64,000 nucleotides of DNA from Poindextera sp965277425 (GTDB lineage Bacteria; Pseudomonadota; Alphaproteobacteria; Caulobacterales; Caulobacteraceae): the NCBI GenBank assembly GCA_965277425.1, contig CBDICR010000005.1:682001-746000 (forward strand). Reading direction: 5' to 3'. The notes under the pieces are model-generated. The model saw only the letters and a program-made list of their open reading frames with translations. It searched no databases and had not been told where the DNA came from. Positions 17,147 through 26,802 of the stretch are shown piece after piece; position 1 is the first letter of the stretch; each line of letters starts with the position of its first letter. The translations under genes and the position numbers were made by a program.

Positions 17147-18403
17147 ATGCGCAAGGTCACCGAGGCGCTTCTGGCCGGCGCCTATCTCTGCCTGGCCTTG
17201 ACGGTGGCGCTCCTCGTCTGGCGGGGCGGCGGCGGCGCGGGCGCGGGTATCGCGGCCCTTGCGGGCGTGCTGGGGCTGGCCTTTGCGTTGCACGGCATGA
17301 TCGGCCGCGGCCTGGAGCGGACCGGCCTGAGCCGCGACCTGCGGGCCCTGCGCGAGGCCAACCAGATTCTCGCCGACCAGCTCGACGTCATGCACGAGCG
17401 TCTGGCCGGCTTCGCCGAGAGCGTGCAGGAGGACGCCGAGCGCCGCTCGGAGGAGCTGACCACCGAGGTTCGCGTGCTGGAAGACCTGGTCCAGCGCATG
17501 CGCGACAGCCTGGACGACCGGCTGGCCCAGGCGCCCGAGCCCCCGCCCGCCTATGCGCGCCACCATCAACAGCATACGGCGCTGCTCGAGACGGTGCGCG
17601 AGGCGCTCGCCGACAACCGCGTGGATTTGTATCTGCAGCCGGTGGTCAGCCTGCCGCAACGGCGCACGGTCTTCTACGAGAGCTTCTCGCGCCTGCGCGA
17701 CGCCTCCGGGCGGGTGATGATGCCGGCCGAATATCTCAGCGTCGCCGAGCCGGAAGGCCTGATGCCGGCGATCGACAACCTTTTGCTGTTCCGCTGCGTG
17801 CAGATCGTGCGGCGGCTCGCCGAAAAGGACCGCAAGGTCGGCATCTTCTGCAATGTCGCCTTGGGCTCGCTCGGCGACGAGAGCTTCTTTCCGCAATTCC
17901 TGGAATTCCTCGCCGAGAACCGGGACCTGTCCGGGGCGCTGATCTTCGAACTCGGCCAGTCGGCCTTCGACCGGCGCGGGTCCACCGAGGCGCGCAACAT
18001 GGGCAAGCTCGCCGATCTCGGCTTCCGCTTTTCGCTCGACAAGGTCAGCGACCTGGACCTGAACTTCCCCGACCTGGCGCGGGCGGACGTTAAGTTCGTC
18101 AAGGTGTCCGCCGAGGTGCTGCTCGGCCAGCTCCTGGAGCTGGACGGCCGGTTGGCGCTGCGCTCGCTGAAGGACCTGAACGCCGCCGACCTGGCCGACC
18201 TCACCCGCCGCTACGGCGTTGAGCTGATCGCCGAGAAGGTCGAGACCGAGCGGCAGGTGGTCGACGTGCTCGAACTCAACATCGCCTACGGCCAGGGCAA
18301 TCTGTTCGGCGAGCCCAAGGCCGTCCGCGAGGCGGTCCTGGCCGAGGCCGACCCCCCGGCGGATTTCATCCGCTCATCCCTGCGCCGCCGCGCGGTTCGC
18401 TGA
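17147..18403 (+). CDS. tipF: TipF-like membrane protein with degenerate EAL domain
   Basis: A 418-residue protein: two N-terminal membrane helices (about 6-26 and 33-52), a coiled-coil stretch (about 60-125), a short Pro-rich link and a C-terminal EAL domain from about residue 145. The EAL signature is changed to ESF (178-180, FYESFSRL), the double-Asp motif reads DKVSD, and the usual AEGVE is AEKVETE, so phosphodiesterase activity is unlikely. This architecture matches TipF of Caulobacter crescentus, a c-di-GMP receptor at the new pole that helps place the flagellum. The gene name rests on this architecture. I chose ATG 17147 with GGCGGGA just before it. Confidence 0.75.
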   Translation: MRKVTEALLAGAYLCLALTVALLVWRGGGGAGAGIAALAGVLGLAFALHGMIGRGLERTGLSRDLRALREANQILADQLDVMHERLAGFAESVQEDAERRSEELTTEVRVLEDLVQRMRDSLDDRLAQAPEPPPAYARHHQQHTALLETVREALADNRVDLYLQPVVSLPQRRTVFYESFSRLRDASGRVMMPAEYLSVAEPEGLMPAIDNLLLFRCVQIVRRLAEKDRKVGIFCNVALGSLGDESFFPQFLEFLAENRDLSGALIFELGQSAFDRRGSTEARNMGKLADLGFRFSLDKVSDLDLNFPDLARADVKFVKVSAEVLLGQLLELDGRLALRSLKDLNAADLADLTRRYGVELIAEKVETERQVVDVLELNIAYGQGNLFGEPKAVREAVLAEADPPADFIRSSLRRRAVR

Positions 18404-18432
18404 CTTAACAAGGCTTTTAAGGGCCGCCGCCC

Positions 18433-18460
18433 TTGACTCCGCGCACTCGCCTGCATAAGT
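18433..18460 (+). promoter_or_regulatory. groESL promoter candidate
   Basis: TTGACT at 18433-18438 (CCCTTGACT in context) is followed by CATAAGT about 15-16 bases later (18454-18460). The -35 could serve sigma70 or, as CTTGACT, sigma32; the -10 is nearer to sigma70 than to CCCATnT. Transcription would start just before the CIRCE element. Which sigma factor is used cannot be read from the sequence. Confidence 0.5.
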
Positions 18461-18470
18461 CCGCAGCGCG

Positions 18471-18497
18471 TTAGCACTCGGGCGCTACGGCTGCTAA
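18471..18497 (+). promoter_or_regulatory. CIRCE operator (HrcA binding site) of groESL
   Basis: The left arm TTAGCACTC (18471-18479) is a perfect CIRCE half. After the standard 9-base spacer the right arm is GGCTGCTAA (18489-18497), which differs from GAGTGCTAA at two positions. CIRCE elements bind the HrcA repressor and occur upstream of groESL in many bacteria, including Caulobacter. The site lies 56 bases upstream of groES, just downstream of the promoter candidate. hrcA itself is not in the window. Confidence 0.85.
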
Positions 18498-18552
18498 CGG
18501 TCTCGCGCCCGAACCCTATCAACCCGCTTTAGTCCCTCAGGGAGAAGACAAT

Positions 18553-18843
18553 ATGGCGTTTCGGCCTCTTGGCGATCGCGTACTGATCAAGCGCGTCGAG
18601 GAAGAAGAAAAGACCAAGGGCGGGATCATCATCCCCGATACCGCCAAGGAAAAACCTCAGGAAGGCGAAGTCGTCTCCGTGGGCCCCGGCGCCCGCGACG
18701 AGGCCGGCAAGATCCATCCGCTGGACGTCAAGAAGGGCGACCGCATCCTGTTCGGCAAATGGTCGGGCACCGAGGTCAAGATCGACGGCGACGACCTTCT
18801 GATCATGAAGGAAAGCGACGTCCTGGGCGTGATCGACAAATAG
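18553..18843 (+). CDS. groES: Co-chaperonin GroES
   Basis: A 96-residue GroES of standard length. It starts MAFRPLGDRVLIKRVEEEEKT and contains the mobile loop (KTKGGIIIPDTAKEKPQEG, residues 20-38) that docks on GroEL, and ends with the usual ESDVLGVIDK. Seven subunits cap the GroEL chamber. Purine-rich CAGGGAGAAGA precedes the ATG. groEL follows after 49 bases; both are controlled by the promoter and CIRCE site upstream. Confidence 0.98.
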   Translation: MAFRPLGDRVLIKRVEEEEKTKGGIIIPDTAKEKPQEGEVVSVGPGARDEAGKIHPLDVKKGDRILFGKWSGTEVKIDGDDLLIMKESDVLGVIDK

Positions 18844-18892
18844 CGCCGCCCGCGCTTTACGCCCCTAAAACCCCCATTCAAGAGAGCTGAAC

Positions 18893-20542
<1,650 letters not shown>

Positions 20543-20573
20543 GGCCAAACCTCCTCGCCTAAGCGGAAAAGAG

Positions 20574-20607
20574 AGCCCCCGGTCGCGAGACCGGGGGCTT
20601 TTCTTTT
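20574..20607 (+). terminator. Intrinsic terminator of groESL
   Basis: An 11-bp perfect stem (agcccccggtc 20574-20584 with gaccgggggct 20589-20599), a GCGA tetraloop of the stable GNRA type, and a T-rich tail ttttctttt. It lies 32 bases after groEL. This is the clearest intrinsic terminator in the window. Confidence 0.95.
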
Positions 20608-20635
20608 GCGGTTTCGGCTGGGCTAGGATCGACCC

Positions 20636-21166
20636 ATGGCCGCCCGACCCTTCCCCGCTGTCCGCTTTCGCCCCGTGGCGGAAACCGACTTTCCGTTGAT
20701 GACCGGCTGGCTGGCCCAGCCGCACGTGCGGGCCTTTTTCCAGAGGAAACCCACCGACCTCGAGGAGGTGGCCGCGAAATACGGGCCGCGCGTGCGTGGC
20801 GAGGCGCCGACCCGCTGTCACCTGGCGCTCGATGCCGCGGGGCGGCCGTTCGGCTATCTGCAATGCTATCGCAATCTCGACTGGCCGGATTGGGCGGCGG
20901 AGATCAACGTCGACGGGGGCCTCAGCATCGACCTCTATATCGGCGATCCGGGCCTTGTCGGGCGCGGTTTCGGCCAGGCCATGCTGGCCGGCTATGTCCG
21001 CGAGGTCGCCTTTCCGCTCTATCCGGACGAGACGGACTGCTTCATCGCCCACGCGCACGATAATGCGGCGGCGCTCGCCTGTTCCCGCGCGGTGGGGTTC
21101 CGCGACGTCGGATCGTTCGTCGAGGACGGCGTCGACATGCGGCTGCTGCTGATCGACCGCGCTTAG
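20636..21166 (+). CDS. GNAT acetyltransferase, AAC(6')-like
   Basis: A 176-residue GNAT protein. The order of motifs (RPVAETDFPLMTGWLAQPHVRAFF, SIDLYIGDPGLVGRGFGQAMLAGYV, DNAAALACSRAVGFRDVG) resembles the aminoglycoside 6'-N-acetyltransferase type I and RimJ-like groups. The acetyl-CoA motif is LVGRGFGQAM. Housekeeping members of this group are common in Caulobacteraceae and do not by themselves show drug resistance. The gene starts 29 bases after the groEL terminator and converges on the amidohydrolase gene (4-base overlap). Confidence 0.78.
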   Translation: MAARPFPAVRFRPVAETDFPLMTGWLAQPHVRAFFQRKPTDLEEVAAKYGPRVRGEAPTRCHLALDAAGRPFGYLQCYRNLDWPDWAAEINVDGGLSIDLYIGDPGLVGRGFGQAMLAGYVREVAFPLYPDETDCFIAHAHDNAAALACSRAVGFRDVGSFVEDGVDMRLLLIDRA

Positions 21167-22218
21167 AGCGCCAGCCGGTAGACCTGCGTCGCCGTACCGG
21201 CGTAGAGGGCGGCCTTTTCGTCGTCGGAAGCGCCGGCGGTGATCACCTTGAAGGCGTTCCACAAGACGTCGTAGGTGCAGCTGACGAGGTCGACCGGGAA
21301 GTTGCTCTCGAACATGCAGCGATTGGCGCCGAAGGCCTCGATGCAGGTCTCGACATAGGGCCGCCATTCGCCGGCCAGCTGCACGGACGAGGCTGGCGGC
21401 CGGTTCATGAAGGACGCGAACCCGGCGAACGGCATGGCCAGGCCGCCGAGCTTGACCGAGACGTTATCGCAGCCCGCGAGCGCCTGGATGCTGTCCCGCC
21501 AGGCTCCGAACCGCTCTTCGCGCCTGCCGGCATAGGCGCCGATGCCCAGCGGCGTGCCGACGTGGTCGAGAACGATCGCGGTGTCGGGAAAGGCCCGCGC
21601 CAGGTCAATGAGGTCGCCCAGCTGCGGCTCAAGCAGCCAGGCGTCGAAGGAAAGCCCGAACGCCGCCAGCCGCGCATAGCCCTCGCGGAACGCCGGCGAG
21701 CGGTAGAGGCCCTCGCCCGCGCCGCCGCGCGAAAGCGGGCCCAGCACCTCGGGGTCGGCGTCCCAGGAGGCGCTGTGGCGGATGCCGCGGAAACGGCCGC
21801 CGCCCGCCAGGATATGGGCCTGGAGAACCTCCGAAACCGTCGCCGCGCCCAGGGTCAGGTCGACATGGCCGACAATGCCGGCGCAGGCCCGAACCTCGCC
21901 ATAGACGCCGCTGGCGCACATGGCCGCGACCCCGTTGACGAACTCGGTCTCGCCCACCGGCCGCAGGGCCGCCGGCCCGTCCGCGCGATGCATCGATCCG
22001 CATTGCACGAAGACGGTGGCGCGCACATTGTGGCCGCGCGTCATGTCGGCCAGCAACTCGTCCAGAAGGTAGCGCGGAGCCAGGCGCATGACGTTCTCGA
22101 ATCCGTGTCGCGGCGGCGGCAGGGTGGCCGGATCCAACCGTCGGTCCCACAGGTGATGGTGGGGATCGACAATGGGGAGCGAAGGCTCCAGAATCTCTTC
22201 CCTTGGGGCTTCGCTCAT
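21163..22218 (-). CDS. Amidohydrolase family 2 protein (COG3618 type)
   Basis: A 351-residue TIM-barrel hydrolase. The metal-binding H-x-H motif is in IVDPHHHLWDRRLD near residue 20. Other family segments are FRGIRHSASWD, a conserved His in IVLDHVGTPLG, and the C-terminal MFESNFPVD. The group includes lactonases such as those for fuconate and 4-sulfomuconolactone, and other small-ring hydrolases; the substrate is not clear. I chose ATG 22218, preceded by GGGAGGACGG, over the longer open frame that runs antisense through the EF-hand and formyltransferase genes. Divergent from the EF-hand gene. Confidence 0.85.
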   Translation of the reverse strand: MSEAPREEILEPSLPIVDPHHHLWDRRLDPATLPPPRHGFENVMRLAPRYLLDELLADMTRGHNVRATVFVQCGSMHRADGPAALRPVGETEFVNGVAAMCASGVYGEVRACAGIVGHVDLTLGAATVSEVLQAHILAGGGRFRGIRHSASWDADPEVLGPLSRGGAGEGLYRSPAFREGYARLAAFGLSFDAWLLEPQLGDLIDLARAFPDTAIVLDHVGTPLGIGAYAGRREERFGAWRDSIQALAGCDNVSVKLGGLAMPFAGFASFMNRPPASSVQLAGEWRPYVETCIEAFGANRCMFESNFPVDLVSCTYDVLWNAFKVITAGASDDEKAALYAGTATQVYRLAL

Positions 22219-22287
22219 GCCGTCCTCCCTGGCGCTTCGTCGTCTCCTTAGGTCGGCGCCCGTCGCCCCACAAGGCTGTGTCTCAAG

Positions 22288-23064
22288 ATGAAATTCGTCA
22301 ATACCGACAGGCTGGCGCGCGCCGACGGGCGGCAAGGCTGGCGGCGGGGCGGCATGGCGGCGCTCGCGCTCATGGCGGCGTTCGGGCCGCTGCGGCTCGC
22401 CGCCCAGCCGGCCGCCGCCGCGCCGGATATCATGCCTGGACCGAGCCTGTTCGTCAGTCCGAGCGGACAGCCGTTCAGGGCGGCGGCGGGCCAGCCCTAT
22501 CCGGTGGTCCGCTGGTTCGCCCAGGCCGACAAGAACGGCGACGGCCGCATCGACCGGGCGGAATTCCGCGCCGACGCCGAAGCCTTTTTCCGCATCCTCG
22601 ACCACAACCACGACGGGGTCATCGATCCCTTCGAGCTGCAGGCCTACGAGAACGACGTCGCCCCGGAAATCCTCGGCGCCTTTCGCGTTCCAGGCGAGGG
22701 CGCGCCGGCGCCGAACCCGGACGGCGCCCGGCCAGACGCCCATGCCGGTGGTGGCGGGCATGGCTTTTTCGGCCTGGGGCGCCCTAAGCCGCTCCCCGAC
22801 CCGGCCGCGATCAGCGTGACGAGCGGTGCGGCGCCCTTTGAGCTGCTCCCCGACCCGGAGCCCGTCGCCGCCACCGATCTGAACATGGACGGCCATATCA
22901 GCCTCGCCGAATTTTTGACCGTGGCGGACCGTCGTTTCGATCAGCTGGACAAGAAGGGTCTGGGCTATCTGACCCTGGCCGGCCTGCCGAAGACCCTCGC
23001 CCAGACGACGGGAGAACAGCAGCGTGAGCGCGCGGCGCGAGCAGCGCACGCGGCCGTCCGGTGA
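22288..23064 (+). CDS. Exported EF-hand calcium-binding protein
   Basis: A 258-residue protein with an Arg-rich start and a hydrophobic segment (MAALALMAAFGPLRLAAQPAAAA, about 23-45) that looks like a signal peptide; a second start at Met23 is possible. Three EF-hand loops are seen: DKNGDGRIDRAEF (from 81), DHNHDGVIDPFEL (from 105) and DLNMDGHISLAEF (from 197), with a fourth degraded one (DKKGLGYLTLAGL). They should bind calcium. The middle carries a Gly/Pro-rich linker. The function is unknown. Its TGA overlaps the GTG start of the formyltransferase gene (GTGA), which suggests coupling. Confidence 0.8.
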   Translation: MKFVNTDRLARADGRQGWRRGGMAALALMAAFGPLRLAAQPAAAAPDIMPGPSLFVSPSGQPFRAAAGQPYPVVRWFAQADKNGDGRIDRAEFRADAEAFFRILDHNHDGVIDPFELQAYENDVAPEILGAFRVPGEGAPAPNPDGARPDAHAGGGGHGFFGLGRPKPLPDPAAISVTSGAAPFELLPDPEPVAATDLNMDGHISLAEFLTVADRRFDQLDKKGLGYLTLAGLPKTLAQTTGEQQRERAARAAHAAVR

Positions 23065-23948
23065 GCCTGCGGTTTGCGATCACCGGCGTTGACCGCAGCC
23101 TCAGCATCTTCGAGGCCTTGCTGGCCGCCGGCTGGGAGCCGGTCAAGCTGTTCACCGTGCCGCCCAGTCCGGTGAGCAACCTGAACCGGGCCATCATCGA
23201 TCGTGCGGTCGGGCTGGACATTCCGGTGCAGCTTTCCCGCATGAGCCAGGCCGACCTGGCCGATCTGGGCGCGCGCGGCTGCGAGGTGCTGGTCTGCGCC
23301 AGCTACAATTGGCGGATCGGCGACTGGCGGCCGCACATGAAGTTCGCGGTCAACTTCCACGCCTCGCCGCTGCCGGACGGACGCGGACCTTATCCGGCGT
23401 TTCGGGCGATCCTGGAGGGGCGCAAATCCTGGGGCGTCGCCTGTCACAGGCTGGAACACCGGTTCGACGTCGGCGACATTCTGGCCGACGAAACCTTTCC
23501 GCTCTCCGAGACCGAGTGCCACGACAGTCTCGACCTGAAGACGCAGATGGCGTTCGGCCGCCTCGCACGCCGCGTCGCCGGCGATCTGCCCGGCCTTTGG
23601 GACCGAGCCCGGCCTCAAGGCGCCGGCAGCTATTGGAAACTCACCGGCGACGCCGCGCGCACGCTCGACTTCACCGGCCCGGTGGACGCGATCCTGCGCC
23701 AGATTCGCGCCTTCGGCCTGACCGAGACCATCGCCCATGTGAACGGCAAGACCGTCTATGTGCGCCGCGTGGTCGGCTGGACCGAGGCCCATGGTCACGC
23801 GCCGGGCGCCGTCGTCCACGCCGACGGCCGGCGCACGGTGGTCGCCGCCCGCGACGGCTATATCGGCCTGATCGAGTGGAGCCCGATCCCGCTGGTCGCG
23901 GTCGAGGCGGTCGGGCGAGCGCCTACCGCGCCTGAAGCGCCGCGATGA
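23061..23948 (+). CDS. Formyltransferase-fold protein (methionyl-tRNA formyltransferase-like)
   Basis: A 295-residue protein of the Fmt/GART formyltransferase family, starting at GTG 23061. The catalytic Asn-His-Asp set is in place: Asn98 and His100 in VNFHASPLPDGRGPYP, and Asp136 in HRFDVGDIL. The C-terminal part (from about 205) resembles the FMT C-terminal domain. It is probably not the main tRNA formyltransferase, since SLLPRWRG-type residues differ (ASPLPDGRG) and fmt usually sits beside def. The acceptor may be an amine on a sugar or metabolite. It overlaps the EF-hand gene at its start and the ParB-like gene at its end. Confidence 0.75.
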   Translation: MSLRFAITGVDRSLSIFEALLAAGWEPVKLFTVPPSPVSNLNRAIIDRAVGLDIPVQLSRMSQADLADLGARGCEVLVCASYNWRIGDWRPHMKFAVNFHASPLPDGRGPYPAFRAILEGRKSWGVACHRLEHRFDVGDILADETFPLSETECHDSLDLKTQMAFGRLARRVAGDLPGLWDRARPQGAGSYWKLTGDAARTLDFTGPVDAILRQIRAFGLTETIAHVNGKTVYVRRVVGWTEAHGHAPGAVVHADGRRTVVAARDGYIGLIEWSPIPLVAVEAVGRAPTAPEAPR

Positions 23949-24288
23949 CGCGCTCGGGCTCGGGGTCGACCTCGAACCGCACGGCGGCGATGTCGGCCGC
24001 GCCGAGCAGATAGGCCTTGGCGAGGCGGTGGCCGCCATCCATCAGCCGACCGTCGGCCGAGAGGATGATGGGGTAGGACAGATCGGCCTCCTGGATGCGC
24101 CGCGCATGTTCGGCCACCGCTCGGCAGGTCGGGGCGTGCTTGTCCTGAAACCAGCAGTCCCGATCGAACTCGGCGATGGCGCCGAGCGGAATCCGGATGA
24201 CCGGCAAACTTTCGGCGGCGCGCCACAGGGTTTCGGTCAGCCAGAAGGCGCGGCCGCCGGGCACGGTGTGGGAGTGGGTCTCGGCCAT
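23923..24288 (-). CDS. ParB/sulfiredoxin-like domain protein
   Basis: A 121-residue protein with a ParB-N/Srx-like core: LPVIRIPLGAIAEFD at about 28-42, HARRIQEADLSYPIILSADGRLMDGGHRLAKAYLLGA at 61-97. The DGxHRxxxA pattern (here DGGHRLAKAYLLG) is the nucleotide-binding feature of the ParB superfamily. It lacks the helix-turn-helix of true ParB, so chromosome segregation is unlikely. Function unknown. Its last 26 bases overlap the 3' end of the formyltransferase gene on the opposite strand. Confidence 0.65.
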   Translation of the reverse strand: MAETHSHTVPGGRAFWLTETLWRAAESLPVIRIPLGAIAEFDRDCWFQDKHAPTCRAVAEHARRIQEADLSYPIILSADGRLMDGGHRLAKAYLLGAADIAAVRFEVDPEPERVIAALQAR

Positions 24289-24400
24289 CGGAGCCTCTCG
24301 GGACGGTTCGCGAGCGCGGCCTAATGCCCGCGCCTCGCGGCCGAAGTCAACGCATCGGCCAGCCGTTTACCTACGGCTGATCCCAGCCTAACAGCGGGCC

Positions 24401-25237
24401 ATGACTCCCCTCGTCGTCGCGCTCATTCTCTCCGCGGCCCTGCTGCACGCGAGCTGGAACGCCATTCTGCGCGGCGGGGCGGACCGGCTGTGGTCGATCA
24501 CCATCATGTCGGCCACCTCGGCGGTCGTGGCGCTGCCGTTCCTGTTTCTCCTCGCCCTGCCGGCGCGGGCGAGCTGGCCCTGCATCGGCCTCTCCGCCGC
24601 CCTGCAGGTGGCCTATTGCCTCTTCCTGGTGCGCGCCTACCGCGAGGGCGGCCTGGCCCAGGTCTATCCGATCGCGCGCGGGACCTCGCCGCTGCTGGTC
24701 AGCCTGGGCGCGATCTTCGTCGCCGGCGAACGGCTGACCCTGGCCGCCCTGGCCGGCGTGACGCTGGTGTCGCTCGGCATCATGGCGCTGGCGTTTGAAA
24801 AGGCGCGGCCCAGCGCCCGGTCGACCCTGGCGGCGGTGGCCACCGGCGTCTTCGTCGCCGCCTACACGCTGACCGACGGGGTCGGCGCGCGGCTGTCGGG
24901 GCATGCGCCGTCTTACGCCGCCTGGCTTTTCCTGGTGCAGGGCGCGGCTATGCCGGCCGTCTATGTGGCCTTGCATGGGCGCATCGCCCTGCCGCTGAAG
25001 AACGCGGAAACCTGGAAGGCGCTGGCCGGCGGCGTCTTCGGCCTTCTGTCCTATGGCGTGGTCATCTGGGCGCTGACCTTGGCGCCCATGGGCCGGGTCT
25101 CGGCGCTGCGCGAGACCAGCATCCTGTTCGCCGCGGTGATCGGGGTGGTCTTCCTGAAGGAGAAGCTGACGCCGGCGCGGATCACGGCGGCCCTGATGAT
25201 CGCCGGCGGCGCCATCACCCTGTCAGCCGCTCACTGA
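24401..25237 (+). CDS. EamA/DMT superfamily transporter
   Basis: A 278-residue membrane protein of ten predicted helices in two five-helix repeats, the DMT (drug/metabolite) layout. The first repeat begins LVVALILSAALLHASWNAILRGG, with the HA-x-WN motif common in this group; the second ends with ETSILFAAVIGVVFLKEKLTPARITAALMIAGGAITL, the classic EamA end. It likely exports a small metabolite; the substrate is unknown. The gap 24289-24400 upstream shows no defined feature. Converges on the aminopeptidase gene with a 15-base overlap. Confidence 0.85.
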   Translation: MTPLVVALILSAALLHASWNAILRGGADRLWSITIMSATSAVVALPFLFLLALPARASWPCIGLSAALQVAYCLFLVRAYREGGLAQVYPIARGTSPLLVSLGAIFVAGERLTLAALAGVTLVSLGIMALAFEKARPSARSTLAAVATGVFVAAYTLTDGVGARLSGHAPSYAAWLFLVQGAAMPAVYVALHGRIALPLKNAETWKALAGGVFGLLSYGVVIWALTLAPMGRVSALRETSILFAAVIGVVFLKEKLTPARITAALMIAGGAITLSAAH

Positions 25238-26188
25238 CGCGAACCGGTCGATGGCGGCCAGGATGCTTTCCATCATGCCCGGGGTTGAGGTCTCGTGGCC
25301 GGCGTTCTCGACGATGGTGAGCTCGCTTCCCGGCCAGGCCTCGTGCAGCAGCCACGCGCCCTGGATCGGCGATCCGAGATCGAGCCGGCCGCAGACGATC
25401 GCGCCTGGGAGGCCCGCCAACCGATGCGCGTCGCGCAACAGCTGCCCGTCCTTAAGCCAGCACTTATTGACAAAATAGTGGGTGACGATGCGGGCGAACG
25501 CCATGCGAAAGCGTGGGTCATCGTAGCGCGCCGGACGCTTGTGGTTGGGGTCGATCGAGATCACCTCGGCCTCCCAGTCGCACCAGTCGCTCGCCGCCTT
25601 TTCGCACACGACCGGATCGGGGTCGGCCAGCAATCGGTGATAGGCCTCGATCAGGTCGGCGTCTGGATCGGTGACGCCGGCGCCGGCGCGGAACCGCGCC
25701 CAGGCTTGCGGAAAGTAGCGGCCGACGCCGTGATAGAGCCAGTCGATGTCGGCGTGGCGGCTGCCCCCGAGATGGCTGAGCACCAGGGCCGAGACGTGCT
25801 CCGGATACGCCTGGGCATAGGAGAGGCCGAGCACCGATCCCCAGGAGGCCCCGTTCACCAGCCACCGCTGGATGCCAAGGCGCCGACGCAGGGCCTCGAT
25901 GTCGGCGATCAGGTGGGCGGTGGTATTGTCCCGCAGGCTGACGCCGGCGTCGGCGGCGTGCGGCAGGCTGCGGCCGCAATTGCGCTGGTCGAACAGGACG
26001 ATCCTGAAGGCTTGCGGGTCGAACATCCGCCGCGCGCCCGGCGTGCAGCCCGACCCTGGACCGCCATGCAGCACTACCACCGGCTTGCCGTCCGGATTGC
26101 CGCAGGCTTCCCAATAGACACGCTGCCCGTCGCCCACAGCGAGCATGCCCGTCTCGTAGGGATCGATTTCGGGATAGAGGGCGGGCAT
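25223..26188 (-). CDS. pip: Prolyl aminopeptidase (proline iminopeptidase, family S33)
   Basis: A 321-residue alpha/beta hydrolase. Family motifs in order: VVLHGGPGSGCTPG (oxyanion side, 38-51), FDQRNCGRSLPH (DQRGxGRS type, 66-77), and the nucleophile elbow NGASWGS with Ser115. The acid is probably the Asp in GRLDLGSP and the base the His in NAGHE. It releases N-terminal proline from peptides. Cytoplasmic; no signal peptide seen. The gluconokinase gene lies just upstream on the same strand, with a 4-base gap, so both may be co-transcribed. Confidence 0.92.
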   Translation of the reverse strand: MPALYPEIDPYETGMLAVGDGQRVYWEACGNPDGKPVVVLHGGPGSGCTPGARRMFDPQAFRIVLFDQRNCGRSLPHAADAGVSLRDNTTAHLIADIEALRRRLGIQRWLVNGASWGSVLGLSYAQAYPEHVSALVLSHLGGSRHADIDWLYHGVGRYFPQAWARFRAGAGVTDPDADLIEAYHRLLADPDPVVCEKAASDWCDWEAEVISIDPNHKRPARYDDPRFRMAFARIVTHYFVNKCWLKDGQLLRDAHRLAGLPGAIVCGRLDLGSPIQGAWLLHEAWPGSELTIVENAGHETSTPGMMESILAAIDRFASVSG

Positions 26189-26192
26189 GGCC

Positions 26193-26696
26193 TCAAGATA
26201 GCTGTCCCATGACAGCCTTGGCTATGGCCTCGGGCGTCGCTTCGATATCGACCACGATGGCGTCTTCGTCCGCCCCTGGCGGTTCGAGGTCGGCGAACTG
26301 GCTGGCCAGCAGCTTGGGCGGCCAGAAGTGGCCGGTGCGGTGGGCGAGGCGCTCGGCGATCTGGCTTTGCGAGCCGCGCAGATAGACGATGCGCATCTGG
26401 GGCCGGCCGGCGCGCAGCATGTCGCGATAGGCCCGTTTCAGCACCGAGGCGGCGACCACGCCGGGTTGGGCGGACTTGGCGCGGGCGTCGATCCAGGCGC
26501 CGATGGCTGCGAGCCAGGGCGCGCGATCGGCGTCGTCCAGGGGCGCGCCGCTGCGCATCTTGTCGATATTGGCCTTGGGCTGCAGCGCATCGCCGTCGAC
26601 AAAGGGCCAGCCGAGCCTTCGGGCGAGGATCTCGCCGACCGTGGTCTTGCCGGCGCCGGAAACGCCCATGACGATGAGGAAGGTCGGCGCGCTCAT
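26193..26696 (-). CDS. gntK: Gluconokinase (GntK/IdnK type)
   Basis: A 167-residue P-loop kinase. The Walker A is GVSGAGKTT (11-19); the segment FVDGDALQPKANIDKMRSGAPLDDADRAPWL is the gluconate kinase signature, with later VYLRGSQSQIAERLAHRTGHFWPPKLLASQFADLEPP. It phosphorylates gluconate to 6-phosphogluconate for the Entner-Doudoroff route. I chose ATG 26696, where homology starts. Divergent from the acyl-CoA synthetase gene. Confidence 0.94.
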   Translation of the reverse strand: MSAPTFLIVMGVSGAGKTTVGEILARRLGWPFVDGDALQPKANIDKMRSGAPLDDADRAPWLAAIGAWIDARAKSAQPGVVAASVLKRAYRDMLRAGRPQMRIVYLRGSQSQIAERLAHRTGHFWPPKLLASQFADLEPPGADEDAIVVDIEATPEAIAKAVMGQLS

Positions 26697-26802
26697 CGTG
26701 TTCTCCTCCAACCGCCGCGGACCTCGAGCGAAGCCTGCGTTGACAGGCGCCCCGCCAGCGTCACACCCTAGCAACCTAATCACCGATCAGGAGAGCGATG
26801 CG

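Noticed and set aside
20636..21166. Aminoglycoside resistance gene
   Set aside because: The GNAT protein resembles AAC(6')-type enzymes only in overall pattern; it lies in a housekeeping context with no mobile flanks, so resistance is not supported.
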